Program-made: the position numbers and the translations under genes
Shown here: one piece after another, positions 38,301 to 46,781 of the stretch
Numbering within the stretch: position 1 is the stretch's first letter
How the letters are laid out: each line of letters begins with the position of its first letter
The notes under the pieces: model-generated
What the model saw: only the letters and a program-made list of their open reading frames with translations
Told to the model about the DNA's origin: nothing
Database searches by the model: none
Source: CALKJU01 sp046349355
GTDB taxonomy: Bacteria; Pseudomonadota; Alphaproteobacteria; Geminicoccales; Geminicoccaceae
Direction of reading: 5' to 3'
DNA length: 64,000 nt
Assembly: GCA_046349355.1 (NCBI GenBank)
Contig: JAXMCM010000019.1
Span: forward strand, 124,001-188,000

Positions 38301-40204
38301 TCAACGACGACCCGGTGGCGTTCGACGACCTGCTCGACGACTACGCCGGCGGCAGCCCACCCTTGGGCATCGCCTTCGGCGCGCTCACCGGCAACGACGA
38401 GGACGTCGACGAGGACCCGCTCACCGTCTCGGCCGTCGACAATGCCGTCGGCGGCACGGCGGCGATCGTCGGCGGCGAGGTCGTGTTCACGCTGGCCGAA
38501 GGCTTCCTCGGCCGCGCCTCGTTCGACTACACGGTCGACGACGGGAATGGCGGCACCGACACCGGCCATGCCAGCTTCCGCGTCACCGGCGAGAACCGCG
38601 CCCCGGTCGCGGTCGACGATTCGCTCTCGGCCGTCGACGAGGATTCGGCCGACCGGATCATCACCTTCGCCAGCCTCACCGGCAACGACAGCGACGCCAA
38701 CGAGGATCCGCTGACGGTGACCGCCGTCGACAACGCGGTCGGCGGCACCGCGGTCATCGACGACGGCCGGATCGTCTTCATCCTGTACGAGGACTTCCAC
38801 GGCACCGCCTCGTTCGACTACACGGTCTCGGACGGCACCGAGTCCGACGTCGGCGAGGTGACCTTCGCGGTCAACCCGGTCAACGACGAGCCGGTCGCCG
38901 GGAGCGACTTCCGGACCATCGGCGAGAGCGACGTCGTCACCGGCAACATCCTCGCCAACGACGAGGACGCCGACAACGACACGCTCTTCATCACCCGGGT
39001 CAACGGCGTCGATGTCGAGTTCGGCACGCCCATCACCCTCGCCTCCGGCGCGGTGCTGACCCTCGAGGCCAACGGCGACTACACCTTCGACACCAACGGC
39101 GCCTTCGAGGACCTCGACCCCGGCGAATCCGCCTTCGAGGACATCACCTACGTCATCAAGGACGGCAATGGCGGCACGAGCGAGGGCCTCCTGTCGTTCG
39201 ACATCGAGGGCGCGTTCGACGTCGCCTCGTTCAAGCTCGGGTTCTCCGGCTGGCGGCCCGGCTTCGGCCAGGGGCTGTGGATCTACGACGGCACCACCGT
39301 GACCGCACAGACGCCGGGTGGCAACTATCAGACCGCTCCCGAATATCTGACCGCGGCCGGCGACAAGCTCTACTACAGTGCCAATGTACCGGTCTCCATT
39401 CCCGGCGGCTCGACGGCCAACATCGAGCTCTGGAAGTACGACGGTACCTCCCATTCTCTGATCGAGATCAATCTGAACAACAGTGGCTTGAACCCTAACG
39501 CCACGCCCTTGGACATCACCGCCGTCGGCGAAACCATATATCTGAGCGCCTTCGACGGCTCCGACCGGGAGCTGTGGAAGTATGACGGCACCAGCGCCAC
39601 CGAGATCGAGATCAGGTCCGGCGCCTTCAGTTCCAGCAACCCGAAGGACCTGGTCGCCGTCGGCAGCAACCTCTTCTTCCGCGCCAATGACGGCAGCGGC
39701 GAGACCACGTGGAAGTATGACGGCACGACCCTGACCAAGGGTGCCGCCTATCCCGACCTCGCCCCGGTCATCGACGGTGCGCGCTACGTCGTCCAGTCGA
39801 CGCCCGAGACCGGCAACGAGCTCGTCAGGATCGCCGGCGGCTCCAGCACGGTGATCGAGACCGCCGCGGGCGCCGCCTCGGGCGATCCCCGCGACCTCAC
39901 CGTCGTCGGCGACACCCTCTACTTCACCGCGTCCAACGGCACCGAGCGCGAGCTCTGGAAGTACGACGGCAGCACCGCCACCGAGATCGACACCTGGACC
40001 GGCGGCGAGGGCGATCCCCAGAACCTGGTCGCGATCGGCTCGTCGCTCTGGTTCACCGCCACGGACGGCGATCAGTCGGTGCTGTTCGAGTACGACGGCA
40101 GCGCCCTGCATCGGGTCGACGGCGTCGTCAACGACCTGTTCGGCTTCGACATCGACCTGATCTTCCTCGAGGAGTTCACGCCCTTCGACGTCGTCTACCG
40201 CTAG
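35303..40204 (+). CDS. RTX / tandem Ig-like repeat protein with C-terminal DGT propeller-like repeats (1633 aa)
   Basis: A 1633-aa extracellular-type protein. Residues 1-165 are RTX repeats (GGNDTLTGGNGSDSLLGEDG). About 227-1195 hold ten tandem Ig-like (tandem-95/cadherin-like) domains of about 97 aa, each opening APVAVDD..DEDS and closing FDYTVSDG.GGTD. About 1196-1302 is a VCBS-type domain (LEANGDYTFDTNGAF). The rest has six or seven ELWKYDGT-type repeats, enough for a propeller. Unlike classic RTX proteins the RTX block is at the N terminus, and the C terminus (EEFTPFDVVYR) shows no serralysin-type secretion domain. A TTG start is used, with GGAG 8 bp upstream. Likely adhesin or surface-layer protein; function unproven. 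It is paralogous to the 40377 product. Confidence 0.84.
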   Translation: MATLTGTSAANTLVGGTANDVLFGRGGNDTLTGGNGSDSLLGEDGNDSLFGGNGADRLFGGAGNDSLAAGNGNDSLEGGAGNDSLDGGLGNDTLLGQDGSDRLQGGNGNDNILAGNAADTVFASDGNDRIDGGAGNDSLSGGDSADTITGGTGNDSIDGGAGNDVLVLAGNRSTYTVTDLGGGVFRIVDGNTTADGNDGSDRFAGIETVRFKDQTVAVGSLVGGNGAPVAVDDTLTVATEDDPPLGIAFADLLANDRDPNNDTLTITAVGNAVGGTVSIVGGQIVFDTTDDFFGTAAFDYTVSDGKGGTDVGRVSYQVDPVEDTPVALDDVLTGQAEGAAPRTITFAALLANDSDADSDPLDVFFVNSIDGGTAEIVDGKVVFTADPDFAGTAKFQYGVLDPQGNAAVAYATFAITPVNDDPAADDDVLAPQDEDAAPREIAVAALLDNDRDADNDPLDITAVGNATGGTVRLEDGKVVFTATANFNGTAGFDYTVSDGNGGTDTASVSFNVVAQPDNPVAAADTIADIDEDSGATTIAAEDLLANDQDPDNGTLTIYGVNSGTGGFVSLVDGDVVFTPSTNYSGPAEFTYFIRNESFYTASATVTFTVTSVNDAPVAVDYNGGPQAENAAPRSFGFAELIGTAFDIEGDPLTVSAVGNAAGGSVAIVDGEVVFTATANFSGTAGFDFTVSDGNGGTDVARASFTITDTADDPVAGDDSLAAVAEDSGDRIIAAATLLDNDSDPDGQTPFITDVGSAVGGTALLVGTDVRFVLAENFNGEASFVYTIDDGTGRTDTATVRFDVTPVNDAPVATDDSLAAVDEDSAPRQVTFAQLTGNDSDAESDPLTVSAVDNATGGTVAIADGKVVFTLDADFNGEAGFDYTVSDGKGGTDIGRASFTVNSVPDQPDAADDTLDARDEDFGSRTISFAELKANDTHGDGRPLTLTAVGGAVGGTVVLDDGKIIFTAEDDFNGTASFDYTIVDDAGGSDSATVSFVVDPVNDDPVAFDDLLDDYAGGSPPLGIAFGALTGNDEDVDEDPLTVSAVDNAVGGTAAIVGGEVVFTLAEGFLGRASFDYTVDDGNGGTDTGHASFRVTGENRAPVAVDDSLSAVDEDSADRIITFASLTGNDSDANEDPLTVTAVDNAVGGTAVIDDGRIVFILYEDFHGTASFDYTVSDGTESDVGEVTFAVNPVNDEPVAGSDFRTIGESDVVTGNILANDEDADNDTLFITRVNGVDVEFGTPITLASGAVLTLEANGDYTFDTNGAFEDLDPGESAFEDITYVIKDGNGGTSEGLLSFDIEGAFDVASFKLGFSGWRPGFGQGLWIYDGTTVTAQTPGGNYQTAPEYLTAAGDKLYYSANVPVSIPGGSTANIELWKYDGTSHSLIEINLNNSGLNPNATPLDITAVGETIYLSAFDGSDRELWKYDGTSATEIEIRSGAFSSSNPKDLVAVGSNLFFRANDGSGETTWKYDGTTLTKGAAYPDLAPVIDGARYVVQSTPETGNELVRIAGGSSTVIETAAGAASGDPRDLTVVGDTLYFTASNGTERELWKYDGSTATEIDTWTGGEGDPQNLVAIGSSLWFTATDGDQSVLFEYDGSALHRVDGVVNDLFGFDIDLIFLEEFTPFDVVYR
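35990..38880. repeat. Ten tandem ~290-bp units encoding Ig-like domains
   Basis: Ten consecutive units in the 1633-aa RTX gene encode a recurring block: (A/D)PVA.DD.L..VDEDS, LTGNDSDA..DPLTVSAVDNA.GGT, and F.GTA.FDYTVSDG.GGTD. Unit length is close to 97 codons. The arrangement is typical of long bacterial adhesins in which repeat number sets reach from the cell. Confidence 0.75.
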
Positions 40205-40234
40205 CGGCGCTGGCGACTGCTCCCGTTCCACCCG

Positions 40235-40270
40235 GTGGAAATTCCAGTGGAATTCCACTGGAATTTCCAC
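40235..40270. repeat. Exact 36-bp palindrome between two RTX genes
   Basis: Bases 40235-40270 form a perfect palindrome, reading the same on both strands, built from repeated TTCCA(C/G)/GTGGAA words. Further TTCCAC copies sit at 40226-40231 and 40275-40280. It lies 31 bp after the stop of the 1633-aa gene and 107 bp before the next RTX start. There is no following T-run. It could be a transcription terminator hairpin, a multi-half-site protein binding site, or a cruciform-forming element. Confidence 0.8.
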
Positions 40271-40291
40271 TCGCTTCCACTCGCGGAGGGT

Positions 40292-40303
40292 TTACGCGCG
40301 TAA
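40292..40303. promoter_or_regulatory. CGCG-centred 12-bp palindrome upstream of the 1116-aa RTX gene
   Basis: TTACGCGCGTAA is a perfect palindrome centred about 79 bp before ATG 40377. It mirrors TTTGCGCGCAAA at the same relative place ahead of the paralogous gene at 35303. Candidate regulator site; evidence is positional only. Confidence 0.35.
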
Positions 40304-40376
40304 CGAAGGCTGCCACTGATGGTTGGGTGGAGGGCCCGCGACCCGAGCGGGCCCGGTGTGTGGCGGAAGGCGGCCC

Positions 40377-43300
40377 ATGGCGATCTATACCGGGACCTCG
40401 GCGGACAACACCTATACCGGCACCACGTCGGCCGACACCATCGCCGGCCGGGGCGGCAATGACAGCCTCTACGGAGGCAACGGCAACGATCGAATCCTGG
40501 GCGAGGACGGCAGCGATCGACTGTTCGGTGGCAATGGCGCCGACGGCCTGGCTGGAGGCATCGGTAGCGACAGCCTGTTCGGCGGCGCCGGCTACGATAG
40601 CCTCGATGGCGGAGTCGGCAGCGACACGCTGGTGGGCCTCGACGGCAATGATCGGCTGCAGGGCGGGAACGGCAATGACAGCCTCGCCGGCGGCAATGGC
40701 GACGACACGGCGCTCGGCAGCATCGGCATCGACCGCATCGACGGCGGCGCTGGCAACGACAGCCTGGCCGGCGGCGACAATGCCGACAGCCTGACCGGCG
40801 GCGCCGGCAATGACAGCATCGACGGCGGTGGCGGCAGCGACCAGCTCGTGCTGGCGGGGGCGCGCGCCACCTATACCTTCACCGACCTCGGCGGCGGCAT
40901 CTACCGGGTCGTCGACGGCAACGCCACGGCCGACGGCAACGACGGCAGCGATCGCTTCACCGGCATCGAGACCGTCCAGTTCAAGGACCAGAAGGCGGCA
41001 CTGTCGACCCTGCTGAACGCCCCGCCGGATGCGGTGAACGACACCACCGGCGTCGCCGAGAACGCCACGGTCGGTGGCAATGTCCTGGGCAACGACAGGG
41101 ACCCGGACAGCGACCCGCTGAGCGTCGTCGCGGTCAACGGCCAGGCGGCCCGGGTCGGCACGACCTTCACCCTGGCTTCGGGTGCGAGGCTCACCCTCGC
41201 TGCCGACGGCACCTACACCTACGATCCCAACGGTGCCTTCGACGGGTTGGGCAACGGCGACAGCGACACCGACAGCTTCACCTACACGATCAGCGACGGC
41301 CGGGGCGGCACCGACACCGCCACGGTCACCGTCACCATCGACGGGGTCGGGGCGGTTTCGGACCGCGTGCTGTTCCTCGCCCAGGACGCCGTGAGCTACG
41401 GGCTGTGGCAATATGCCGATGGCAACCTGGTCAAGGTCGGCGCGTCCCTCGGCCTCACGCCCTCGGACATGGTGGTCGGCGACGGAACGGCATGGTTCTA
41501 CGACGACGCTGCGGTCTGGTCCTACGACGGATCGGCGGTCCACGAGATCCAGGACGCGTCCGGCAATTCGCTGAACGGCTTCCGGCTGACGACGGCCGGG
41601 TCACACCTGTACTTTCTCACCGATACAGGCAGCGGGCGTGTTCTCTGGCAGGCTGACGGCACCGTCGCCACGCGGGTCGACATGCCGGCTACGGATCCTG
41701 ACTCGCTCTACGGCGCGGGCTCGGACCTGTTCTTCAGGGCTACGGACGGTGACGAGTACAGCATGTGGCGCTACGACGGTAGTGCTGCGACCAGGATCGA
41801 TCTCACGCCAGGCGTCCTCGAGGACGCAGTCCCTGACAGGTACGTCGGCACGGCGTCGGATCTCTACTTCAGCTACCTGTCCTCGGCAGACTCCTTTAGT
41901 GGGAGTCGTCTCGGCCGGTACCACGACGGCACCTTCATGGAGGTCGATCTTGGCATCGACAGCTTGAGGACTTTGGGTGAGCTGACCTTGCTCGGATCGA
42001 CGCTCTGCTTCAGGGGAGAGGGCACCAATGGCCACGAGTTCTGGACCTACGACGGCACCACGGTCAGGGAGCTCGATATCCTGCCGGGCGCGGAATCGAG
42101 CTATCCCTCATCCCTGACCCGTGTCGGCTCCACCCTGTATTTCTCCGCCGATGGCACGGATGGCCGGGGCATCTTCGCCTTTGATGGCACCTCCGCCGAG
42201 ATGGTCCTGGGTCCGGGCTCGGTCAGCGGCCTGGGTAACCTGTACGCCGCTGGCGCCAACCTCTACTTCACGGCCGAACCCGAGTCGCATGGCTACTCGA
42301 GCCTGTGGGTCTACGACGGCACCACGGCGAGCAACGTGCGGACCGACACCGGCGCCTTGCTGGGCGATGTCTACGACGTGGCGATCTCGGGCTCCACGGT
42401 CTACGTCTCGGCCATGGACGACGGCGTCATGAACAAGCTGTGGCGTCTCGACGCCGACGGCACGGCCCATGCCATCACGCTTCCCGGCTCGGGTTCCTCG
42501 GGCCCCGTCGATTTCGTGGCCTATGGCGACAAGGTCTTCTTCAGCGGTGAAGTCGCCGGTGACGGTTCCCTGTGGTCCTGGGACGGCACCTCGGTGACGC
42601 CGATCGACTTCGGTCCGGCGGGGAGCACCGTCGACAGCATGCTGGCGATCGGCGACGACCTCTTCGTGGCACGCGAGGGCTCCGACTACAGCACATGGGA
42701 TCTGCTGCGCTACGATGGCTCGACCTTCACCGAGATCGATATCGACAACAATCCCGACACCTACAATTGGGTCGATGAACTGACCGAGTTCGGCGGCAAC
42801 CTTTTCTTCCGCGGCTCGAATGAGTCATATAGCGCGCTCTACCGCTACGACGGCACGGACTTGACCGAATACAGGATCGCGAATACCGGCTATTCCAGCG
42901 TGCCGTCGGAACTGACCGTCGCCGGCAACCGGCTCTACTTCAGGGCCTGGGACGGTGGGCCCGAGCAGGACAACGAGCTCTGGTTCCATGACGGCTCCGC
43001 CCTGACGAAAATCGACGTCGATAGCGGCAGCAGCAGCTCGCCGTCGGACCTCACGGCGGTCGGCAGCAAGTTGTTTTTCGTCGCCAACGGTTTCTTCGAG
43101 TACGGGCTGTGGATGGTCGACGGCACCGCAACCACCGCCTCCAAGATCTCTATCGGCTCGAACGGCGGCTACGCGCCCGGCGACCTCGTCGCTGAGGGCT
43201 CTACGCTTTACTTCAGTGCCGCGGAAGGCGACGTTCGCTCGCTCTGGGCCTATGATGGCGGCTCGTCGGCGGAGCGTATCGACTTCGACTCCGCCGGAGC

Positions 43301-43727
43301 GACCGTCCCGAGGCCGCTGGCCGCCGTCGGCTCGTCCCTCTACTTCACGATGGACGACGGCGCTCAGTCCGACCTGTGGCGCTATGACGGCACCGGGGCC
43401 GTGAAGGTGCTCGACGGCATCCCCGGCGTCGACGACATCGCCGGCAACTTCGCCTCGCTCGGCGGCTCGCTGTACATCACCTCCTGGAATCGGTCCGACG
43501 GCGAGGTGCTGTGGCGCGTCGACGGCACCGACACCGCCGTCGTCGACCTCGGCGGCGCGGTCAATCCCGACGAGTTGCAGGCCGTCGGCGGCAACCTGTG
43601 GTTCTCGGCCGCCGATGTGGCGCACGGCCGCGAGGCCTGGGTCTACGACGGCACCGACGCGCATCGCCTCGACGCCAACACCGACGGCGCGTACCCGGGC
43701 TGGCCGGAAAGCATCCTGCCCTTCTGA
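40377..43727 (+). CDS. RTX protein with long DGT propeller-like repeat array (1116 aa)
   Basis: A 1116-aa protein paralogous to the preceding RTX product. Residues 1-165 are RTX repeats, followed by a shared segment (YTFTDLGGGIYRVVDGNATAD, then DRFTGIETVQFKDQ) near 165-205. One VCBS-type domain lies at about 214-321 (LAADGTYTYDPNGAF). The remaining 790 residues contain about 18 copies of a W-x-Y-DGT-type repeat (LWVYDGTTASNV, LWRYDGTGAVKV), enough for two or three propellers. There is no signal peptide and no recognisable C-terminal type I secretion domain. ATG 40377 has GGAAGG six bases upstream. Probable secreted or surface protein of unknown ligand. Confidence 0.83.
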   Translation: MAIYTGTSADNTYTGTTSADTIAGRGGNDSLYGGNGNDRILGEDGSDRLFGGNGADGLAGGIGSDSLFGGAGYDSLDGGVGSDTLVGLDGNDRLQGGNGNDSLAGGNGDDTALGSIGIDRIDGGAGNDSLAGGDNADSLTGGAGNDSIDGGGGSDQLVLAGARATYTFTDLGGGIYRVVDGNATADGNDGSDRFTGIETVQFKDQKAALSTLLNAPPDAVNDTTGVAENATVGGNVLGNDRDPDSDPLSVVAVNGQAARVGTTFTLASGARLTLAADGTYTYDPNGAFDGLGNGDSDTDSFTYTISDGRGGTDTATVTVTIDGVGAVSDRVLFLAQDAVSYGLWQYADGNLVKVGASLGLTPSDMVVGDGTAWFYDDAAVWSYDGSAVHEIQDASGNSLNGFRLTTAGSHLYFLTDTGSGRVLWQADGTVATRVDMPATDPDSLYGAGSDLFFRATDGDEYSMWRYDGSAATRIDLTPGVLEDAVPDRYVGTASDLYFSYLSSADSFSGSRLGRYHDGTFMEVDLGIDSLRTLGELTLLGSTLCFRGEGTNGHEFWTYDGTTVRELDILPGAESSYPSSLTRVGSTLYFSADGTDGRGIFAFDGTSAEMVLGPGSVSGLGNLYAAGANLYFTAEPESHGYSSLWVYDGTTASNVRTDTGALLGDVYDVAISGSTVYVSAMDDGVMNKLWRLDADGTAHAITLPGSGSSGPVDFVAYGDKVFFSGEVAGDGSLWSWDGTSVTPIDFGPAGSTVDSMLAIGDDLFVAREGSDYSTWDLLRYDGSTFTEIDIDNNPDTYNWVDELTEFGGNLFFRGSNESYSALYRYDGTDLTEYRIANTGYSSVPSELTVAGNRLYFRAWDGGPEQDNELWFHDGSALTKIDVDSGSSSSPSDLTAVGSKLFFVANGFFEYGLWMVDGTATTASKISIGSNGGYAPGDLVAEGSTLYFSAAEGDVRSLWAYDGGSSAERIDFDSAGATVPRPLAAVGSSLYFTMDDGAQSDLWRYDGTGAVKVLDGIPGVDDIAGNFASLGGSLYITSWNRSDGEVLWRVDGTDTAVVDLGGAVNPDELQAVGGNLWFSAADVAHGREAWVYDGTDAHRLDANTDGAYPGWPESILPF

Positions 43728-43752
43728 GCCCTGCCGGCAATCGCCGTGGCGC

Positions 43753-43777
43753 GCGGCCCGCCCCGACGACGGGCCGC
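43753..43777. terminator. Hairpin between convergent RTX genes
   Basis: GCGGCCCG (43753-43760) and CGGGCCGC (43770-43777) form an 8-bp perfect stem with a 9-nt loop, between the stop of the 1116-aa gene and the stop of the convergent 363-aa gene. It could end transcription from both sides. No T-tract follows on either strand, so an intrinsic terminator is not certain. Confidence 0.45.
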
Positions 43778-43785
43778 CCACCCGG

Positions 43786-44877
43786 CTACAGGATCAGCTG
43801 CCCCTCGGAAATGCTGCTGACGTTCAGGATGGCGATGATGCCGTAGGCCGCGTCGCCCGATACCGTCCGGAAGTCGAACAGCAGGTAGATGCCCGGACCC
43901 GTGGTGTTGTCGACCCAGCTCACCTGGCCCGGCACCGTCGGGTCGCTCGGATCGAACTCGCCGTAGAAGCTGAAGCTTTCGTATGTCCCCGTGGACTGGT
44001 CCCAGTCGATGAAGCTGAGGTCGATCCTGTCGCCGGCGCCGAGGTCCGTGATCCGGTCAGCGGTGCTCGTCAGCTGACCGGTTTCGTTAGGGAAATAATA
44101 TCTGAAGGTATCGGCGCCGTTGTCGCCCGTCAGTGTGTCGGTTCCTGAATCTCCAGCCATCAAATCATTGCCATCCCCGCCGAACACCGTGTCATTTCCG
44201 CCCGAGCTGAAGATGATATCATCGCCCTTGTCGCCGTACACCTTCTCGTTGCCCGAGCCACCGTAAAGGTTGTCCGCGCCGTCCCCGCCGTAGACCGTGT
44301 CGTTGCTTGCCGCCTGCAGATTCTGCGGGGCCCAATAGTCGTCACCGTTGCCGCCATAGACGGTATCGGCGCCGTTACCCTCAAAAAATCTGTCGTTGCC
44401 GTTTCCGCCGTACAGGCGATCGGCCCCCTCGCCACCGTCGAGGCTGTCGTCGCCGGCACCCCCGTCGACGGTGTCGTTCTGGTTCCAGCCCTGCAGGCTG
44501 TCATTGCCGGCCTCGCCGAGCACGGTGTCGTTGCCGTTGCCGCCCCGCAGGTCGTCGTTGCCGTTGCCCCCGAACAGCGTGTCGTTGCCGGACCAGCCGA
44601 ACGCCGTGTCCCGGTCGTTGCCGCCGTAGAGCCGGTCGTTGCCGCCGGCGGCACTGCTGTCGTTGCCGCCGCCCCACAGCGTGTCGTTGCCGGCCTCGCC
44701 CAGCACGCTGTCGTTGCCGTTGCCCCCGTCCAGCGTGTCGTTGCCGGTCCCGCCGAACAGCGTGTCCACCCCGTTGCCGCCATAGCCGCGGTCGTTGCCG
44801 CCCAGCAGGTTGAGGATGTCGTTGCCGGTCGTGCCGGCCTTGCTGTCGTTGCCCGCCGAGCCGGGGATCGAGGCCAT
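43786..44877 (-). CDS. RTX calcium-binding protein with C-terminal type I secretion domain (363 aa)
   Basis: A 363-aa protein that is nearly all RTX nonapeptides from residue 8 to about 255 (GGNDRGYGGNGVDTLFGG, GNDTLDGGNGNDSVLGEAG). The final 100 residues form a serralysin-type module (DTFRYYFPNETGQLTSTADRI, then DLGAGDRIDLSFID) that ends SISEGQLIL, consistent with a C-terminal type I secretion signal. No catalytic domain is attached. GGAAGGA lies 8 bp before the ATG. It is convergent with the 1116-aa gene, with the hairpin between them. Confidence 0.86.
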   Translation of the reverse strand: MASIPGSAGNDSKAGTTGNDILNLLGGNDRGYGGNGVDTLFGGTGNDTLDGGNGNDSVLGEAGNDTLWGGGNDSSAAGGNDRLYGGNDRDTAFGWSGNDTLFGGNGNDDLRGGNGNDTVLGEAGNDSLQGWNQNDTVDGGAGDDSLDGGEGADRLYGGNGNDRFFEGNGADTVYGGNGDDYWAPQNLQAASNDTVYGGDGADNLYGGSGNEKVYGDKGDDIIFSSGGNDTVFGGDGNDLMAGDSGTDTLTGDNGADTFRYYFPNETGQLTSTADRITDLGAGDRIDLSFIDWDQSTGTYESFSFYGEFDPSDPTVPGQVSWVDNTTGPGIYLLFDFRTVSGDAAYGIIAILNVSSISEGQLIL

Positions 44878-45234
44878 GGGAACGGTCCTTCCGGTGCGGG
44901 CCCGGGACGGGCGCGACGGACGTTCCGCATCTCACGCCGGCGCCGGCGCCACAAGGTAAATCTGGAACGTCTTCAAATGGCCGTGCCGGCCGGCCCAAGT
45001 CCTCGCGCCGGAGGTGCGCGGTCCTTTGCCTTGTTCGCGCGGGAGATAAGTGTCACCGGAAGAAATCGGCGGCGGGTCGGGTCGCCTTGCACGGGCAGCG
45101 CCGGGTGGCGGCGGAGGGTCGCGGCGGGTCGGGCCGAGGCTTGCGTCCGGGTCGCCTCAGCCGCCATAGAGGCGCCCACCGGAAACCCGGGGGCCCGGTT
45201 GCCCCCGACCCCGCGCGCGACGGAGTGCCTGCCG
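44878..45234. other. 357-bp divergent intergenic region between an RTX gene and glyA
   Basis: Control regions of the minus-strand RTX gene and of glyA must both lie here. A GGCGCCGGCGCC palindrome (44939-44950) is followed by a short AT-richer stretch (about 44951-44980). No convincing promoter hexamers, riboswitch core or small gene were recognised. Confidence 0.4.
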
Positions 45235-46530
45235 ATGAACGACCTGCCCGCCGGTGCCGCCGCCGGCTTCGCCCGCTTCTTCGACGCCTCGCTGGCCGAC
45301 GCCGACCCGGAGCTGGCCGCCGCGGTCGCCGGCGAGCTCGGCCGCCAGCGCGACGAGATCGAGCTGATCGCGTCGGAGAACATCGTCAGCCGGGCGGTGC
45401 TCGAGGCGCAGGGCTCGGTGCTGACCAACAAGTATGCCGAGGGCTATCCGGGCAAGCGCTACTATGGCGGCTGCCAGTGGGTCGACATCGCCGAGAGCCT
45501 GGCCATCGACCGGGCGAAGGCGCTGTTCGGCTGCGGCTTCGCCAACGTCCAGCCGCACTCCGGCGCCCAGGCCAACGGCGCCGTCATGCTGGCGCTGCTG
45601 CAGCCCGGCGACACCATCCTCGGCATGGACCTCGCCGCCGGCGGCCACCTGACCCACGGCGCCCGGCCCGCCCAGTCGGGCAAGTGGTTCAAGGCGGTGC
45701 ACTACGGCGTGCGCGAGGAGGACCTGCGGCTCGACTACGACCAGCTCGAGCGCCTGGCCCACGAGCACCGGCCGAAGCTGATCATCGCCGGCGCCTCGGC
45801 CTATTCGCGCATCCTCGACTTTCCGCGCTTCCGCCGGATCGCCGACGCCGTCGGCGCCTACCTGATGGTCGACATGGCGCACATCGCCGGGCTGGTCGCC
45901 ACCGGCCTGCACCCGTCGCCGCTGCCGCACGCGCACGTCGTCACCACCACCACCCACAAGACCCTGCGCGGCCCGCGCGGCGGCATGGTGCTGACCAACG
46001 ACGAGGAGATCGCGAAGAAGATCAACTCGGCGGTGTTCCCGGGCCTGCAGGGCGGCCCGCTGATGCACGTCATCGCCGCCAAGGCCGTGGCCTTCGGCGA
46101 GGCGCTGCGCCCCGAGTTCCGCGCCTACAGCGAGCAGGTGCTGGCCAACGCCCGCGCCCTGGCGGCGGTGCTGGTCGAGCGCGGCGCCGCCATCACCACC
46201 GGCGGCACCGACAACCACCTCATGCTGGTCGACCTGCGCCCCAAGGGGGTCAAGGGCAACGCCGCCGAGGTGACGCTCGGCCGGGCGCACATCACCTGCA
46301 ACAAGAACGGCATCCCGTTCGACACCGAGAAGCCGACCGTGACCTCGGGCATCCGCCTCGGCACCCCGGCCGGCACGACGCGCGGCTTCGGGGTCGCCGA
46401 GTTCACCGCCATCGGCCACCTGATCAGCGACGTCCTCGACGGCCTGGCCCAGGGCGACGCCGACGGCGTGGCCGACCGGGTCCGCGGCGAGGTCGAGGCG
46501 CTCTGCCGCCGCTTCCCGGTCTACCGCTGA
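45235..46530 (+). CDS. glyA: Serine hydroxymethyltransferase
   Basis: A 431-aa PLP enzyme interconverting serine and glycine and charging tetrahydrofolate with one-carbon units. Family motifs are plain: ELIASENIVSRAVLEAQGSVLTNKYAEGYPGKRYYGG, HSGAQAN, and the PLP-lysine motif TTTTHKTLRGPRGG near residue 240. The C-terminal TSGIRLGTPAGTTRGF is also typical. ATG 45235 yields the normal N terminus; in-frame codons upstream have no family similarity. It is transcribed away from the RTX cluster. Confidence 0.96.
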   Translation: MNDLPAGAAAGFARFFDASLADADPELAAAVAGELGRQRDEIELIASENIVSRAVLEAQGSVLTNKYAEGYPGKRYYGGCQWVDIAESLAIDRAKALFGCGFANVQPHSGAQANGAVMLALLQPGDTILGMDLAAGGHLTHGARPAQSGKWFKAVHYGVREEDLRLDYDQLERLAHEHRPKLIIAGASAYSRILDFPRFRRIADAVGAYLMVDMAHIAGLVATGLHPSPLPHAHVVTTTTHKTLRGPRGGMVLTNDEEIAKKINSAVFPGLQGGPLMHVIAAKAVAFGEALRPEFRAYSEQVLANARALAAVLVERGAAITTGGTDNHLMLVDLRPKGVKGNAAEVTLGRAHITCNKNGIPFDTEKPTVTSGIRLGTPAGTTRGFGVAEFTAIGHLISDVLDGLAQGDADGVADRVRGEVEALCRRFPVYR

Positions 46531-46605
46531 TCGCCCCTTGGCACTTGGCGGGCAGGTTCGTGGCCGCCGTTGCACTGTGACCGTGCGGTAGCGCAAAGCG
46601 ACGAC

Positions 46606-46634
46606 CGCCGGCGGCGGCGCCCCTGCCGCCGGCG
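46606..46634 (+). terminator. GC-rich hairpin downstream of glyA
   Basis: CGCCGGCGGC (46606-46615) pairs perfectly with GCCGCCGGCG (46625-46634) around a 9-nt loop, about 75 bp after the glyA stop. The 10-bp stem is strong, but there is no T-run after it, so it may act only as a stabiliser or a Rho-assisted terminator. Confidence 0.4.
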
Positions 46635-46781
46635 AGGCCCGGGCGCGGCGACCTCGAACCGGCACGCCGAGGTCGGTCGGGTGGCGATTGGAACGGGTCT
46701 TGTATGGGTGCGCGGGCAGACGGACGCCGGCCCGTGTCCGCCGCCGTCAGACGAATCCCGCATCAGGACCCGAATCCCCAG

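Noticed and set aside
43738..43785. Additional small gene between the convergent RTX genes
   Set aside because: Only 58 bp lie between the stops, and they hold a hairpin with no room for a gene.
44878..45234. A glycine or other riboswitch ahead of glyA
   Set aside because: I could not find the conserved glycine-aptamer core or a switching terminator; the region is GC-rich without the expected motifs.
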